This document shows positions 47,173 to 55,400 of a DNA stretch of 64,000 bases, piece by piece. A program made the position numbers and the translations under genes. Under the pieces are notes generated by a model, which did no database searches, was not told the origin of the DNA, and saw only the letters and a program-made list of their open reading frames with translations. This DNA comes from Actinophytocola algeriensis (lineage in GTDB: Bacteria; Actinomycetota; Actinomycetes; Mycobacteriales; Pseudonocardiaceae), in assembly GCF_014203735.1 (NCBI RefSeq), contig NZ_JACHJQ010000004.1, positions 744,001 through 808,000 of the forward strand. The letters are read 5' to 3'. How positions within the stretch are numbered: the first letter of the stretch is position 1; each line of letters begins with the position of its first letter.

Positions 47173-48357
47173 TCAACCCAGCCGGTTCGCGCGTTCCCGC
47201 AGGTAGCGCTGCTCCGGCACGCTGGTCGTCAACCGCGCGGCCGCGTCGAACTCCCGTCCGCGCCGCCGCCTTCTCACCGGCCATCTCGAGCAGGTGCGCC
47301 CGCACGGCGCGCAGCCGGTGATGCCCGGCCATCCGCTCGTCCCCGTCCAACTCCCGCAACACCGCCAACCCGGCCTCGCCCCCTCCGCCATCCCGACCGC
47401 CACCGCCTCGTTCAGCGTCACCACCGGGTTCGGGGCCAGCCGCGAGAGCACCTGGTACAGCGCCACCACCTGCGCCCAGTCCGTCTCCGCAGCGGTCGCG
47501 GCCTCGGCGTGCACCGCCGCGATCGCCGCCTCCACCTGGTAGGGCCCGACCCGCGCGTGCGTCAGCGTGTGCCGCACCACCCCGAGACCCTCGTCGATCA
47601 GCCCGCGGTCCCACCGCGTCCGGTCCTGTTCCGCGAGCGGCACCAGGCCGCCGTCGGCACGAGTCCGCGCCGCTCGCCGCGCGTCGGTGAGCAGCATCAA
47701 CGCCAGCAGACCGGCCACCTCGCCGTCCTCGGGCAACAGCCGTCGCAGCAGCCGTGTCAGCCGGATCGCCGCGCGCACCAGCTCCGCCCGTTGCAGCGAC
47801 GGCCCCGACGACGCCGTGTACCCCTCGTTGAAGATCAGGTACAGCACGGCCCGCAGGTCCGGCGGGGGCGTGAACCGCGCCTCACTCGCCCTGATCTTCT
47901 GCTTGGCGCGTGCGATCCGCTGCGCCATCGTCGCCTCCGGCACGAGGAACGCCCGCGCGATCTCCGCCGTCGTCAGCCCGCCGACCGCACGCAGCGTCAA
48001 CGCGGTCTGAGACGCGGGTGTCAGGCTCGGGTGACAACACAACGCGAGCAGCGTCAGCGTGTCGTCACCCGGCACGGGCACGTCCGCGCCCGGCGCGGGC
48101 GGCTCGCCCGGCACCGCTTCCTCACGTCGCCTGCGGGCCTGGTCGCTGCGCAGCTGATCGGTCAGCTTCCGCGACGCGACCGTGATCAGCCACGCGTCCG
48201 GTCGTGTGGGCACGCCGTCGGCGGGCCAGTGCGTCGCCGCCGCGAGCAGTGCCTCCTGCACCGCGTCCTCGGCCGCCGCGAAGTCCTGGTGGCGCCGCGT
48301 GAGCGCGGCGAGGACCCGCGGCGCGAGGTCGCGCAGCAGGTCCTCGAACTCGTTCAC
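47173..48357 (-). CDS. ECF-type RNA polymerase sigma factor (SigJ/ECF41-like, DUF6596) with out-of-frame segment
   Basis: A 394-codon sigma factor. Region 2 ([35 protein letters not shown]) and region 4 ([33 protein letters not shown]) are intact, followed by the long C-terminal extension of this subgroup ([30 protein letters not shown]). Near the end, about 40 codons (roughly 47383 down to 47262) read as Trp/Cys/Arg-rich nonsense, while a neighbouring frame reads the expected [20 protein letters not shown]. The frame then returns to [20 protein letters not shown]. Two compensating indels have occurred, one at a five-G run. The start overlaps the YCII remnant stop (ATGA). Confidence 0.8.
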   Translation of the reverse strand: MNEFEDLLRDLAPRVLAALTRRHQDFAAAEDAVQEALLAAATHWPADGVPTRPDAWLITVASRKLTDQLRSDQARRRREEAVPGEPPAPGADVPVPGDDTLTLLALCCHPSLTPASQTALTLRAVGGLTTAEIARAFLVPEATMAQRIARAKQKIRASEARFTPPPDLRAVLYLIFNEGYTASSGPSLQRAELVRAAIRLTRLLRRLLPEDGEVAGLLALMLLTDARRAARTRADGGLVPLAEQDRTRWDRGLIDEGLGVVRHTLTHARVGPYQVEAAIAAVHAEAATAAETDWAQVVALYQVLSRLAPNPVVTLNEAVAVGMAEGARPGWRCCGSWTGTSGWPGITGCAPCGRTCSRWPVRRRRRGREFDAAARLTTSVPEQRYLRERANRLG

Positions 48358-48605
48358 ATCTCCTCACCCGAGAACTCCATGACCGGCCGCACCTCGACGC
48401 CCGCGAACCGCGCGTCGGGAATCCGGGCCGCGATCTCCGCCGCGCGCTCCCGGCTCTCGCAGTCGAGCACGAAGTACCCCGCGAGCTGCTCCTTCGCCTC
48501 GAGGTACGGACCGTCGGTGGCCACCGGCTTCCCGTTGACGCCACGCAGGTTCCTGGTGAGGCCCGGATCCGGGAGCGCCACCCCCTCGACGAACTCGCCG
48601 GACGC
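48354..48605 (-). pseudogene. YCII/DGPF-domain gene, 5'-truncated
   Basis: The readable part runs ASGEFVEGVALPDP, then TDGPYLEAKEQLAGYFVLDC, then AAEIAARIPDARFAGVEVRP, and ends in a stop that overlaps the sigma factor ATG. This is the C-terminal two-thirds of a YCII-related domain; such genes normally precede this sigma-factor type. The first part of the domain is missing: upstream of about 48606 the frame holds unrelated codons. Translation could still start within the upstream scrap, but a normal fold is unlikely. Confidence 0.6.
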
Positions 48606-48747
48606 GCGGGGTGAACCCCGCTCCGCCGCAGACCCCGCCGTTGATCCCGTCGCCGCCCGCGACGAACCCGTACTCGCCCGGCCGCGACACCTCGTCCGTG
48701 CTCGCGTCACCGACGTCGTACGGAGCCGGCGGCTCACCCTCGACACG
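48606..48747 (-). pseudogene. Internal fragment of a VOC-family gene
   Basis: In a different frame from the YCII remnant, this reads RVEGEPPAPYDVGDASTDEV and then SRPGEYGFVAGGDGINGGVC with GGAGFTPR following. That is the middle of a VOC/glyoxalase protein of the type often found beside YCII and sigma-factor genes. It begins exactly at the TetR stop codon and breaks off at the YCII remnant, so both ends are lost, consistent with a deletion joining the two genes. Confidence 0.5.
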
Positions 48748-49356
48748 TCATTTCCGCACGGTCAGCCCAGCCAGCATCCGCCCGATCACGAGGCGGTACT
48801 CGTCCTTGACCCGCGCCTTGTCCGCCTCCGCCGCCCGCGACAGCGCCTGACCCGCCGCGCCGAGCATGGAGAACGCCAGTCGCGACATCGTCTCCACCGG
48901 CAGCCGTTCGACGAGCCCGCTCTCGACCAGCGCCCGCACGTGTTCCTCGATCACGCCGAACGCGAACTTGTTCTCGAGCTCCTCCCACCGCACCCACCCC
49001 ATCGCGATGGGCGCCTCCTGCCACACGACCCGGCCGTACACGGGGTCCGCGCACGTCGTCAGGAACGCGTCGAGTGCGAACAGCGCTCGCTGCCACGGGT
49101 CCTCACCGCGGTCCCCAGCCTCGGCCGACTGCCGCACCGCTTCGGTCTCCAGCTCCTCGAAGACCGCCTCGAACAAGGCCTTCTTGCTGGGGAAGTGGTG
49201 GTAGACGGCACCGCGCGTGGCCTGGATGTCGGCCGCGACGTCCTCCAGCGACGTGCCGCCGAACCCCAGCGTCGCGAAGCGGCGCGTGGCCGCTTCCAGC
49301 AGTGCGGCCCGCGTCGCTTCCGAGAACTGGTCGCGCCTGCTCTTGCCCGTTGACAT
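48748..49356 (-). CDS. TetR-family regulator (divergent from the P450 operon)
   Basis: A 202-residue repressor with a classic TetR DNA-binding domain (RAALLEAATRRFATLGFGGT, then LEDVAADIQATRGAVYHHFP). ATG at 49356 is supported by TATACT 6 nt upstream on this strand. A perfect 17-bp dyad at 49371-49387 covers its promoter and that of the divergent 133-residue protein and P450 genes, so it should repress both units. Ligand unknown. Confidence 0.9.
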   Translation of the reverse strand: MSTGKSRRDQFSEATRAALLEAATRRFATLGFGGTSLEDVAADIQATRGAVYHHFPSKKALFEAVFEELETEAVRQSAEAGDRGEDPWQRALFALDAFLTTCADPVYGRVVWQEAPIAMGWVRWEELENKFAFGVIEEHVRALVESGLVERLPVETMSRLAFSMLGAAGQALSRAAEADKARVKDEYRLVIGRMLAGLTVRK

Positions 49357-49362
49357 GCGCGG

Positions 49363-49368
49363 AGTATA
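49363..49368 (-). promoter_or_regulatory. -10 element for the TetR gene at 49356
   Basis: TATACT on the minus strand lies 6 nt before the start codon and is adjacent to the palindrome at 49371. Confidence 0.6.
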
Positions 49369-49370
49369 AG

Positions 49371-49387
49371 ACATACGCTGCGTATGT
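49371..49387. promoter_or_regulatory. TetR operator, perfect 17-bp dyad
   Basis: ACATACGCTGCGTATGT is a perfect inverted repeat around a central T, 15 bp from the TetR start and 27 bp before the divergent gene. Position and symmetry fit a TetR dimer site controlling both directions. Confidence 0.8.
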
Positions 49388-49413
49388 TACCGACGCTGAG
49401 TAGGTGAAACGCC

Positions 49414-49815
49414 ATGTCGATGGCCTGGGAGAGGACCCGACGGCGGTACGAACTGACACACGCGGTGCTCGCGGAAGTGACGCGCACCGGACGGCCGGAC
49501 ATCCCGGCCGGTCTGCTGGGGGAGATCGACACGCTGTACGGCGACCTGGACACGTTCCTGTCCGACCTGCGTCGCCGCTGGTACCTGATGTTCGACGCGC
49601 GGCTCGACGCGCTGCTGGAGCACTCGCCACCGGACATGGCGCGCGCCGTCGCAGGCCTGCGTCGCGACCTCGACCGCGAGCAACCCGCGTTCCGCCTCCT
49701 GTTCGATGCGCACCCGGCCCGCACCGCCGTCGACGACCACCACCGCACGACGCTGCGCGCCGCGACCGGCGTGGACCAGCCCGTCGCCCACGCTCGGACG
49801 AGGAGGGTGTCGTGA
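49414..49815 (+). CDS. Hypothetical protein coupled to the P450
   Basis: A 133-residue, mostly helical, soluble protein rich in Arg, Leu and Asp (WERTRRRYELTHAVLAEVTR; DTFLSDLRRRWYLMFDARLD). No family recognised. ATG at 49414 lies behind TAGGTGA. Its stop overlaps the GTG of the cytochrome P450 (GTGA), so the two are coupled and both lie under the 49371-49387 operator. A partner or accessory role for the P450 is inference. Confidence 0.7.
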   Translation: MSMAWERTRRRYELTHAVLAEVTRTGRPDIPAGLLGEIDTLYGDLDTFLSDLRRRWYLMFDARLDALLEHSPPDMARAVAGLRRDLDREQPAFRLLFDAHPARTAVDDHHRTTLRAATGVDQPVAHARTRRVS

Positions 49816-51011
49816 CCGACACCGAGTTGCTGTTCAACCCGTTCCTGCCCGATTTCGACGCCGACCCGTACCCGCACTACCAGCGGATGCGCGACCAGGA
49901 CCCCGTGCACGAGCACCCGCTCGGCTTCTGGCTCGTCACCCGCTACGACGACGTGACGGCGCTGCTGCGCGCGAAGCTCTCGGTCGAGAGCGGCAACCTC
50001 GCGGGCGGACCGATCGCCGACCAGTTCCAGCAGCTCGAGGACAGCACGCGGGCACTGTCCATGCTGGACCGCGACCCGCCCGACCACACCCGGCTGCGCG
50101 CGCTCGTCACGAAGGTGTTCACCGTCAAGGCGATCGCGGCGCTGGAGCCGATGGTGACCGACCTCGTCGACCGGTCACTCGACCGCGTCGCCGACGGCGG
50201 CCGGGTCGACCTGATCGACGAACTGGCGTTCCCGCTGCCGTTCGCGGTGATCTCGGAGATGCTCGGCACCCCGCCCGCCGACCACGAGCGGCTCCGCGAG
50301 CTGTCCGGCACGCTCGTGCGCTCGCTCGAGGTGCAGACCGATCCCGCCGTCATCCAGGCGATCAACGACGCCGAGTTCGAGTTGACCGAGATGATGCGCG
50401 ACATCATCGAGTGGAAGCGCGCCAACCCGGCCGACGACCTGCTGACCGCGCTGATCGCGGCCGAACACGACGGCGACCGGCTCACCGAGGACGAACTGGT
50501 GGCGCAGGTGCTGCTCCTGTACGTCGCCGGCCACGAGACTACGGTCAACCTGATCGGCAACGGCGCCATCGCGCTCCTGCGCAACCCGGACCAGCTCGCG
50601 CTGCTGCGTGCCACCCCGGGCCTCGCGGCGAACGCGGTGGAGGAGCTGCTGCGCTACGACAGCCCGGTGCAGCAGTCCCGCCGCATCACCGTCGCCCCGC
50701 ACACGATCGGTGGCCGCGAGATCCCCGCGGGCGCGTTCGTGATCGCGGGCCTGGCCTCCGCCAACCGCGACGACCGCCACTTCGGCCCGGACGCGAACGA
50801 CCTGCGCATCGACCGCGCGGACGCGAGGACCCACGTGTCCTTCGGCGCGGGCCCGCACCACTGCCTCGGCGCGGCGCTGGCCCGGCTCGAAGGCAGGCTG
50901 GCACTCGGCAAGCTGGTCACCCGCTTCCCGAACCTGTCCCTCGACGGCGACGTGGCGTGGAACGGCAGGCTGAACCTGCGCGGTGCCGCGAAGCTCCCGG
51001 TCACGGTCTGA
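49812..51011 (+). CDS. Cytochrome P450 (bacterial class I, CYP107-like)
   Basis: A 399-residue soluble P450. The I-helix oxygen-activation motif is VAGHETT, the ExxR motif is in VEELLRYD, and the haem loop is FGAGPHHCLGAALARLE with thiolate Cys351. The N-terminus (LFNPFLPDFDADPYPHYQRM) is typical of actinobacterial P450s that hydroxylate polyketides, terpenes or xenobiotics. It needs ferredoxin and reductase partners, which are not encoded nearby. Expression is probably controlled by the divergent TetR. Substrate unknown. Confidence 0.93.
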   Translation: MTDTELLFNPFLPDFDADPYPHYQRMRDQDPVHEHPLGFWLVTRYDDVTALLRAKLSVESGNLAGGPIADQFQQLEDSTRALSMLDRDPPDHTRLRALVTKVFTVKAIAALEPMVTDLVDRSLDRVADGGRVDLIDELAFPLPFAVISEMLGTPPADHERLRELSGTLVRSLEVQTDPAVIQAINDAEFELTEMMRDIIEWKRANPADDLLTALIAAEHDGDRLTEDELVAQVLLLYVAGHETTVNLIGNGAIALLRNPDQLALLRATPGLAANAVEELLRYDSPVQQSRRITVAPHTIGGREIPAGAFVIAGLASANRDDRHFGPDANDLRIDRADARTHVSFGAGPHHCLGAALARLEGRLALGKLVTRFPNLSLDGDVAWNGRLNLRGAAKLPVTV

Positions 51012-51042
51012 CCCGCTTCACAGCGGCAGCGGCTGCCGTTGG

Positions 51043-51759
51043 TCACATGCTGTTCCTCCGTGGCTGGAAGGCGCCGACGAGGCCCGCGAGGAACACGTCC
51101 AGCCCGAACTCGAACCGCTCCTCCGGCGTCGCCTCCGACAGGATGTGCCCGAGGCCGAGCATGTTGGGGAACTGGGTGGGACGCGCCGCCATGTACGCGC
51201 CGATCTCCTTGCCACGCGCGGCGATCTCGTCGGGACCGGTCTCCCCGGTCTTCGCCGCGCCGAGCTCGAACGCGAACGCCGCGCACCACAGCGACAGCGT
51301 GTCGAACGCGAGCACGGCGACCCGGTCGGGGAGCCCGCCGGCCCGCAGCACGGCGAGAACCGCCTCACCGTAGGCGAGGGCGTTCGGTCCGGCCGGCACG
51401 ATCGTCTCCAGCCCCACCCGGGCGATACCGGGGTAGGACGTCAGCATCTTCAGCTGCGCCCTCGCCATCTCGACGATCTGCTCGGTCCAGCTGCCCGGGT
51501 CCGGCTCCGGCCGGGGAAGCCTGCCGAGGAGCCGGTCGAGCATCAGCTCGTGCAGCTCCTCCTTGTTGCTCACGTGCGCGTACAGCGACGCGGGTCCGGT
51601 GCCGAGCTCGTGGGCCACCCGCCGCATGCTCACGGTGTCCAGGCTGCCCTTGCCGAGCAGTTCGAGCGCCGTGTCGACGATCAGGTCCTGGCTCAGCACC
51701 CTGCGCTGAGCGACCGGTCGCGACCTGGGCCATCCGGCCTCCACACCCACCACCTCCAT
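51043..51759 (-). CDS. TetR-family regulator (divergent from the FAD hydroxylase)
   Basis: A roughly 238-residue TetR_C-type regulator. The HTH region is LIVDTALELLGKGSLDTVSM and RRVAHELGTGPASLYAHVSN, similar to TetR itself, followed by a large ligand-binding domain. Three 10-bp half-sites lie between it and the divergent FAD-dependent hydroxylase gene, matching the TetR/TetX-like arrangement of a drug-responsive repressor beside a flavin enzyme. ATG at 51759 is assumed; in-frame GTG codons follow closely. Confidence 0.88.
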   Translation of the reverse strand: MEVVGVEAGWPRSRPVAQRRVLSQDLIVDTALELLGKGSLDTVSMRRVAHELGTGPASLYAHVSNKEELHELMLDRLLGRLPRPEPDPGSWTEQIVEMARAQLKMLTSYPGIARVGLETIVPAGPNALAYGEAVLAVLRAGGLPDRVAVLAFDTLSLWCAAFAFELGAAKTGETGPDEIAARGKEIGAYMAARPTQFPNMLGLGHILSEATPEERFEFGLDVFLAGLVGAFQPRRNSM

Positions 51760-51781
51760 ACTCGCGCAGCCTACTTGACAC

Positions 51782-51828
51782 GAACACCGTTCGCGCGTAG
51801 AACGGTGTTCGGCATAACGAACACCGTT
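51782..51828. promoter_or_regulatory. Triple half-site operator of the TetR/FAD hydroxylase pair
   Basis: GAACACCGTT at 51782-51791, its exact complement AACGGTGTTC at 51801-51810, and GAACACCGTT again at 51819-51828. The middle half-site can pair with either neighbour, with spacers of 9 and 8 bp, giving two overlapping dyads just upstream of the hydroxylase start at 51842. Confidence 0.85.
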
Positions 51829-51841
51829 CGCGAAGGAGAGA

Positions 51842-53392
51842 ATGATGACGGACGAGCGACACCCGGTACTGGTCGTCGGCGCGGGTCTGGCCGGCCTGTC
51901 GGCGGCGATGTTCCTCGCACTGCACGGAGTGCGGGCACTGGTCGTCGAACGCCACTCGACGACGTCCATCTATCCGAAGGCACGAGGTCAGTTCCCGCAC
52001 ACGATGGAGGCGCTCGCCGTCGCCGGGGTGGCGGAACGGATATCGGAGGCGAGTCCACCGGATCCCGGCTTTCACATCGTGGTGGCGGAGAGCGTGACAG
52101 GTCGCGTCCACAACGACGTGCTGATCGACCGGAACCCGGACTTCGGTGCGCTGAGCCCGGCGGGGTGGGCCAACACGAGCCAGGAGCGTGCCGAGCCGGT
52201 TCTGCTTGCCCGCGCGCGAGAACTGGGCGCGGACGTCCGCTTCGCGACCGAGCTGGTGTCGTTCACGCAGGACGAAGCCGGTGTGCGCGCGGTGATCCGG
52301 GACGACGAGGGTGAACGCACGGTGCTGGCCGACTACCTGGTCGCGGCGGACGGTCACCGCAGCCCGATCCGCGAGGCGCTGGGTATCGGCACCCACGGCC
52401 GCGGCGACCTGAGCCGGTCGATCGGCATCGTCTTCGAAGCCGACCTCGGCAGGCAGGGTTTCGGGCTGTACTACCTGCAGAACCCGGAGCTGCCGGGAGG
52501 TGGCGGCGTGGTGGTGGGCACGGACGAACCGAACCGCTACGCACTGGCGGTGGGCCATCGCGAGCACGTCCTGGAAGCGGAATGGCTCGAACTGATCCGC
52601 ATCGCCACCGGAGTCCCGGACCTGAACTCGACACTGATCACGAACGGTGTGACCAACGGCCACACCGCGGTGCGCGTGGCCGACACCTTCTCGGCAGGCC
52701 GGGTCCACCTGATCGGCGACGCGGTCCGCGTCATGCCCCCGACGGGCGGTTTCGGTGGCAACACGGCGATCCTGGACGGCTACTACCTGGCGTGGAAGCT
52801 GGCCATGGTGGTGAAAGGCGAGGCGGGCCAGGCGCTGCTGGACAGTCATGACGCGGAACGCCGCCCGTACGCGGACATCCTGGTCGAACAGCAGTACGCG
52901 GCCTTCGCGCAACGCATGCGCCCGGACCTGGCGGACGACACCGTGGCGACACCGGTCGACCCGGTCTCGACCCTGTTCTTCGGCTACCGCCACCTGTCGA
53001 ACGCCGTGGCCGCGGAGTCCGAGGACGACGGCGCCCCACTGGAGAACCCGGAGCAGCCGACGGCGAGGCCAGGTTCCCGAGCGCCGCACGTCCCGCTGCG
53101 CAGGAACGGCGCTGACCTGTCCACAAGGGACCTCTTCGGTCGCACCTTCGTCCTGCTGGCAACCCCGGCAGCGGAGAAGTGGCTGATGGAAGCCGCCAGG
53201 CTGAACCTGAGCCTGACCGTGTACCGAATCGGCACGGACGTGGAAGACCCGGAAGGCCGCTTCACCAAGACCTACGGCATCACGGAACGAGGCGCGACCC
53301 TGATCCGCCCGGACGGCTTCGTGGCCTGGCGAGCCGAAGCAGACGAAGGCGACCTGGCAGCGGCGGTGGACAAAATCCTGGCCCGCGTATGA
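51842..53392 (+). CDS. FAD-dependent aromatic hydroxylase/monooxygenase (PheA/TfdB type)
   Basis: A 516-residue flavoprotein. The dinucleotide-binding motif VVGAGLAGLSAAMFL is at residues 10-24, the DG motif is in LVAADGHRSPIREALG, and the second FAD motif is GDAVRVMPPTGGFGGNTAI, followed by the C-terminal thioredoxin-like domain of this class. Relatives hydroxylate phenols, anthracyclines, rifamycin-type ring systems or tetracyclines. With a divergent TetR and triple operator, drug inactivation or polyketide tailoring are the main options; the sequence does not decide. ATG 51842 and 51845 are both possible after AAGGAGAGA. Confidence 0.9.
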   Translation: MMTDERHPVLVVGAGLAGLSAAMFLALHGVRALVVERHSTTSIYPKARGQFPHTMEALAVAGVAERISEASPPDPGFHIVVAESVTGRVHNDVLIDRNPDFGALSPAGWANTSQERAEPVLLARARELGADVRFATELVSFTQDEAGVRAVIRDDEGERTVLADYLVAADGHRSPIREALGIGTHGRGDLSRSIGIVFEADLGRQGFGLYYLQNPELPGGGGVVVGTDEPNRYALAVGHREHVLEAEWLELIRIATGVPDLNSTLITNGVTNGHTAVRVADTFSAGRVHLIGDAVRVMPPTGGFGGNTAILDGYYLAWKLAMVVKGEAGQALLDSHDAERRPYADILVEQQYAAFAQRMRPDLADDTVATPVDPVSTLFFGYRHLSNAVAAESEDDGAPLENPEQPTARPGSRAPHVPLRRNGADLSTRDLFGRTFVLLATPAAEKWLMEAARLNLSLTVYRIGTDVEDPEGRFTKTYGITERGATLIRPDGFVAWRAEADEGDLAAAVDKILARV

Positions 53393-53871
53393 CAGCCCGT
53401 CGTCCAACCCAAAGCTGGACCGCCACCGGCGTGATCGAAGCTCCACCGGACCGCGTGCGCGACGTGTTCCTCGTCGTGCGGCCCGGCCCTGTCGGCAACG
53501 GCAACGCTTCGTTGCTGCGGGTGCTCCCGGGCGCGGGCCGGTTCATGGGCGCGGCGAACCTGCACGGCGGTCCGCACGAGTTCACCGTCCACTACGGAAC
53601 CCACCCCGGCGGCACGGTCGAGGTGGACCCGGACGACGGCCGGTTCGCCTTCCAGGGCGGGTACAAGTTCCGCGCCGAGTACCACTTCACCCCGCACCCG
53701 AAAGGAACGCTTCTGACCTACACGGCAATCAACGTGGCCCCACCCGAACACCAGAACCGCACGACCGTACGACTCCAGTTCCGACTCGGCGCCGCACTGA
53801 AAGCCGGCTTACGGGGCAGCCTGAAGCGCATCGGCAGGGAACTCGGCTGCCGGTCCTACCCGAGCACCTGA
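53389..53871 (+). CDS. SRPBCC-fold (polyketide cyclase/START-like) protein
   Basis: A 160-residue protein reading as a helix-grip fold: TGVIEAPPDRVRDVFLVV at the N-terminus, alternating strands (FAFQGGYKFRAEYHFTPHPK) and a long C-terminal helix. Such proteins bind hydrophobic ligands and include cyclases. It overlaps the FAD hydroxylase stop by ATGA, so it likely acts on, or shields, the same substrate. Probable terminator downstream. Confidence 0.75.
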   Translation: MTARRPTQSWTATGVIEAPPDRVRDVFLVVRPGPVGNGNASLLRVLPGAGRFMGAANLHGGPHEFTVHYGTHPGGTVEVDPDDGRFAFQGGYKFRAEYHFTPHPKGTLLTYTAINVAPPEHQNRTTVRLQFRLGAALKAGLRGSLKRIGRELGCRSYPST

Positions 53872-53883
53872 CCGAAGGAAGCC

Positions 53884-53912
53884 GTCCGCCACCTCGCCCG
53901 CGACAGGCGGAC
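53884..53912 (+). terminator. Candidate terminator after the SRPBCC gene
   Basis: GTCCGCC (53884-53890) pairs with GGCGGAC (53906-53912) around a 15-nt loop, 13 bp after the stop codon. No U-run. Confidence 0.4.
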
Positions 53913-54304
53913 ACGCCACACGGCGCCGACCTAGCTCTAACTGACTGAGGTTGTTGACAGGCTTGTCTTGGGCTCCTGATCTAGGGAGGCCTGTGGCTGA
54001 GCATGTGGAGTGAGAAGGACCTGGTCAGGCGTACGCGCTCGATCGGGTGATGCCGTGGGCGGTGAAACCAGTCCGCCGCGCGGTGCCGGGCCGCAGTGCA
54101 GCCGCTCACGCGCGACCACGACCCCGCTGCTCGACCTCCGCCTCGGGCAGACCGGTCGTGAATCGATACAGTTCGTGGCTGGAGTGGTCCGGACTCCGGG
54201 CGGCTGAGTCCATCTGGCTCAACCTCCGGCAGTGATTTGGTACCGGTTCGACCAGTACTCGCTCGCACCTCCGTAAACTCGTGGTGAAGACGGGAGGTGA
54301 CCTC
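53913..54304. other. Gene-free spacer before hrcA
   Basis: About 390 bp without a convincing gene. A plausible promoter, TTGACA at 53954 and TGATCT at 53977 with 17-bp spacing, points rightward but has no intact gene behind it. The following ~150 bp has short open stretches that could be a decayed gene. TAAACT at 54274-54279 and GGGAGGTGA before ATG 54305 are the likely hrcA promoter and ribosome site. No CIRCE element is visible. Confidence 0.4.
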
Positions 54305-55330
54305 ATGGCGAGCACGGATGAACGGCGGTTCGCGGTACTGCGCGCGATCGTGGCGGACTACGTCTCCAGTCAGGAGCCGGTCGCCTCCAAGGCGATCGTC
54401 GAGCGGCACAACCTGGGGGTGTCGAGCGCCACAGTGCGCAACGACATGGCGTCCCTCGAGGAGGACGGGTACATCGCGCAGCCGCACACCAGTGCGGGCC
54501 GCATCCCGACCGACAAGGGGTACCGGCTGTTCGTCGACCGGCTCACCGACGTCAAGCCGCTGTCGGCGGCCGAGCGGCGGGCCATTCACCTGTTCCTGGA
54601 AGGGGCGATCGACCTCGACGACGTGATGCGGCGCAGCGTGCGGCTCCTTGCGCAGCTGACGCGGCAGGTCGCCGTGATCCAGTACCCGACGCTGTCGCAC
54701 TCGACGGTCCGGCACATCGAGCTCGTCCAGCTGACGCCTGCCCGGGTGATGCTCGTCCTGATCACCGACAACGGGCGGGTGGAGCAGCGGACCGTCGACC
54801 TCGGGGACGTGATCACCGAGGACACGGTCTCGCGGCTGCGGAACATGTTGAACACCACACTCGTTGACCATCCGTTGACCGAGGCCGCGGCCAAGGTCAG
54901 TGAGCTGCTCGAGGACGCGCCATCCGACCTGCGGGACGCGATGACGCGACTGGCGACGGTGCTGGTCGAATCGCTGGTGGAGCACCCCGAGGAACGTCTG
55001 GTCCTGGGTGGCACCGCCAACCTGACCCGCAACGCTGCCGACTTCCCCGGGTCGCTGCGCCAGGTCCTCGAAGCCCTCGAGGAGCAGGTGGTGGTGCTGA
55101 AGCTGTTCGCCGCCGCCAGCACACCTGGCACCATTACGGTGCGGATCGGGGAGGAGAACGAGGCGGCCGAGATGCGCAGCACCTCGGTGGTCTCCATCGG
55201 CTACGGCGCGCACCACACGCTCCTCGGCGGCATGGGCGTGGTCGGGCCGACGCGGATGGACTACCCGGGCACCATCGCGGCCGTGCGAGCGGTCGCCAAC
55301 TACGTGGGAGACATCCTGTCCGGACGATGA
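54305..55330 (+). CDS. hrcA: Heat-inducible transcription repressor HrcA
   Basis: Represses chaperone genes by binding CIRCE elements, with GroEL acting as thermosensor. The 341-residue protein has the winged-helix N-terminus ([20 protein letters not shown], then [18 protein letters not shown] and the wing [17 protein letters not shown]) and the GAF-like C-terminal domain ending [20 protein letters not shown]. Followed 70 bp later by dnaJ, the standard actinobacterial hrcA-dnaJ2 order. No CIRCE is present in this window, so its targets (groES/groEL) lie elsewhere. Confidence 0.96.
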   Translation: MASTDERRFAVLRAIVADYVSSQEPVASKAIVERHNLGVSSATVRNDMASLEEDGYIAQPHTSAGRIPTDKGYRLFVDRLTDVKPLSAAERRAIHLFLEGAIDLDDVMRRSVRLLAQLTRQVAVIQYPTLSHSTVRHIELVQLTPARVMLVLITDNGRVEQRTVDLGDVITEDTVSRLRNMLNTTLVDHPLTEAAAKVSELLEDAPSDLRDAMTRLATVLVESLVEHPEERLVLGGTANLTRNAADFPGSLRQVLEALEEQVVVLKLFAAASTPGTITVRIGEENEAAEMRSTSVVSIGYGAHHTLLGGMGVVGPTRMDYPGTIAAVRAVANYVGDILSGR

Positions 55331-55400
55331 CGCCCGCGACAGGACCGAACAGGGAGTGAGACCCCGGAGCGCCCCTCCGGGGCAGGAGGACGGGAACACG

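Noticed and set aside
53954-54235. Insertion-sequence remnant before hrcA
   Set aside because: Some short open stretches exist, but I found no terminal inverted repeats, target duplication or transposase motif.
54241-54304. CIRCE element before hrcA
   Set aside because: No TTAGCACTC/GAGTGCTAA inverted repeat is present here or elsewhere that I could see in the window.
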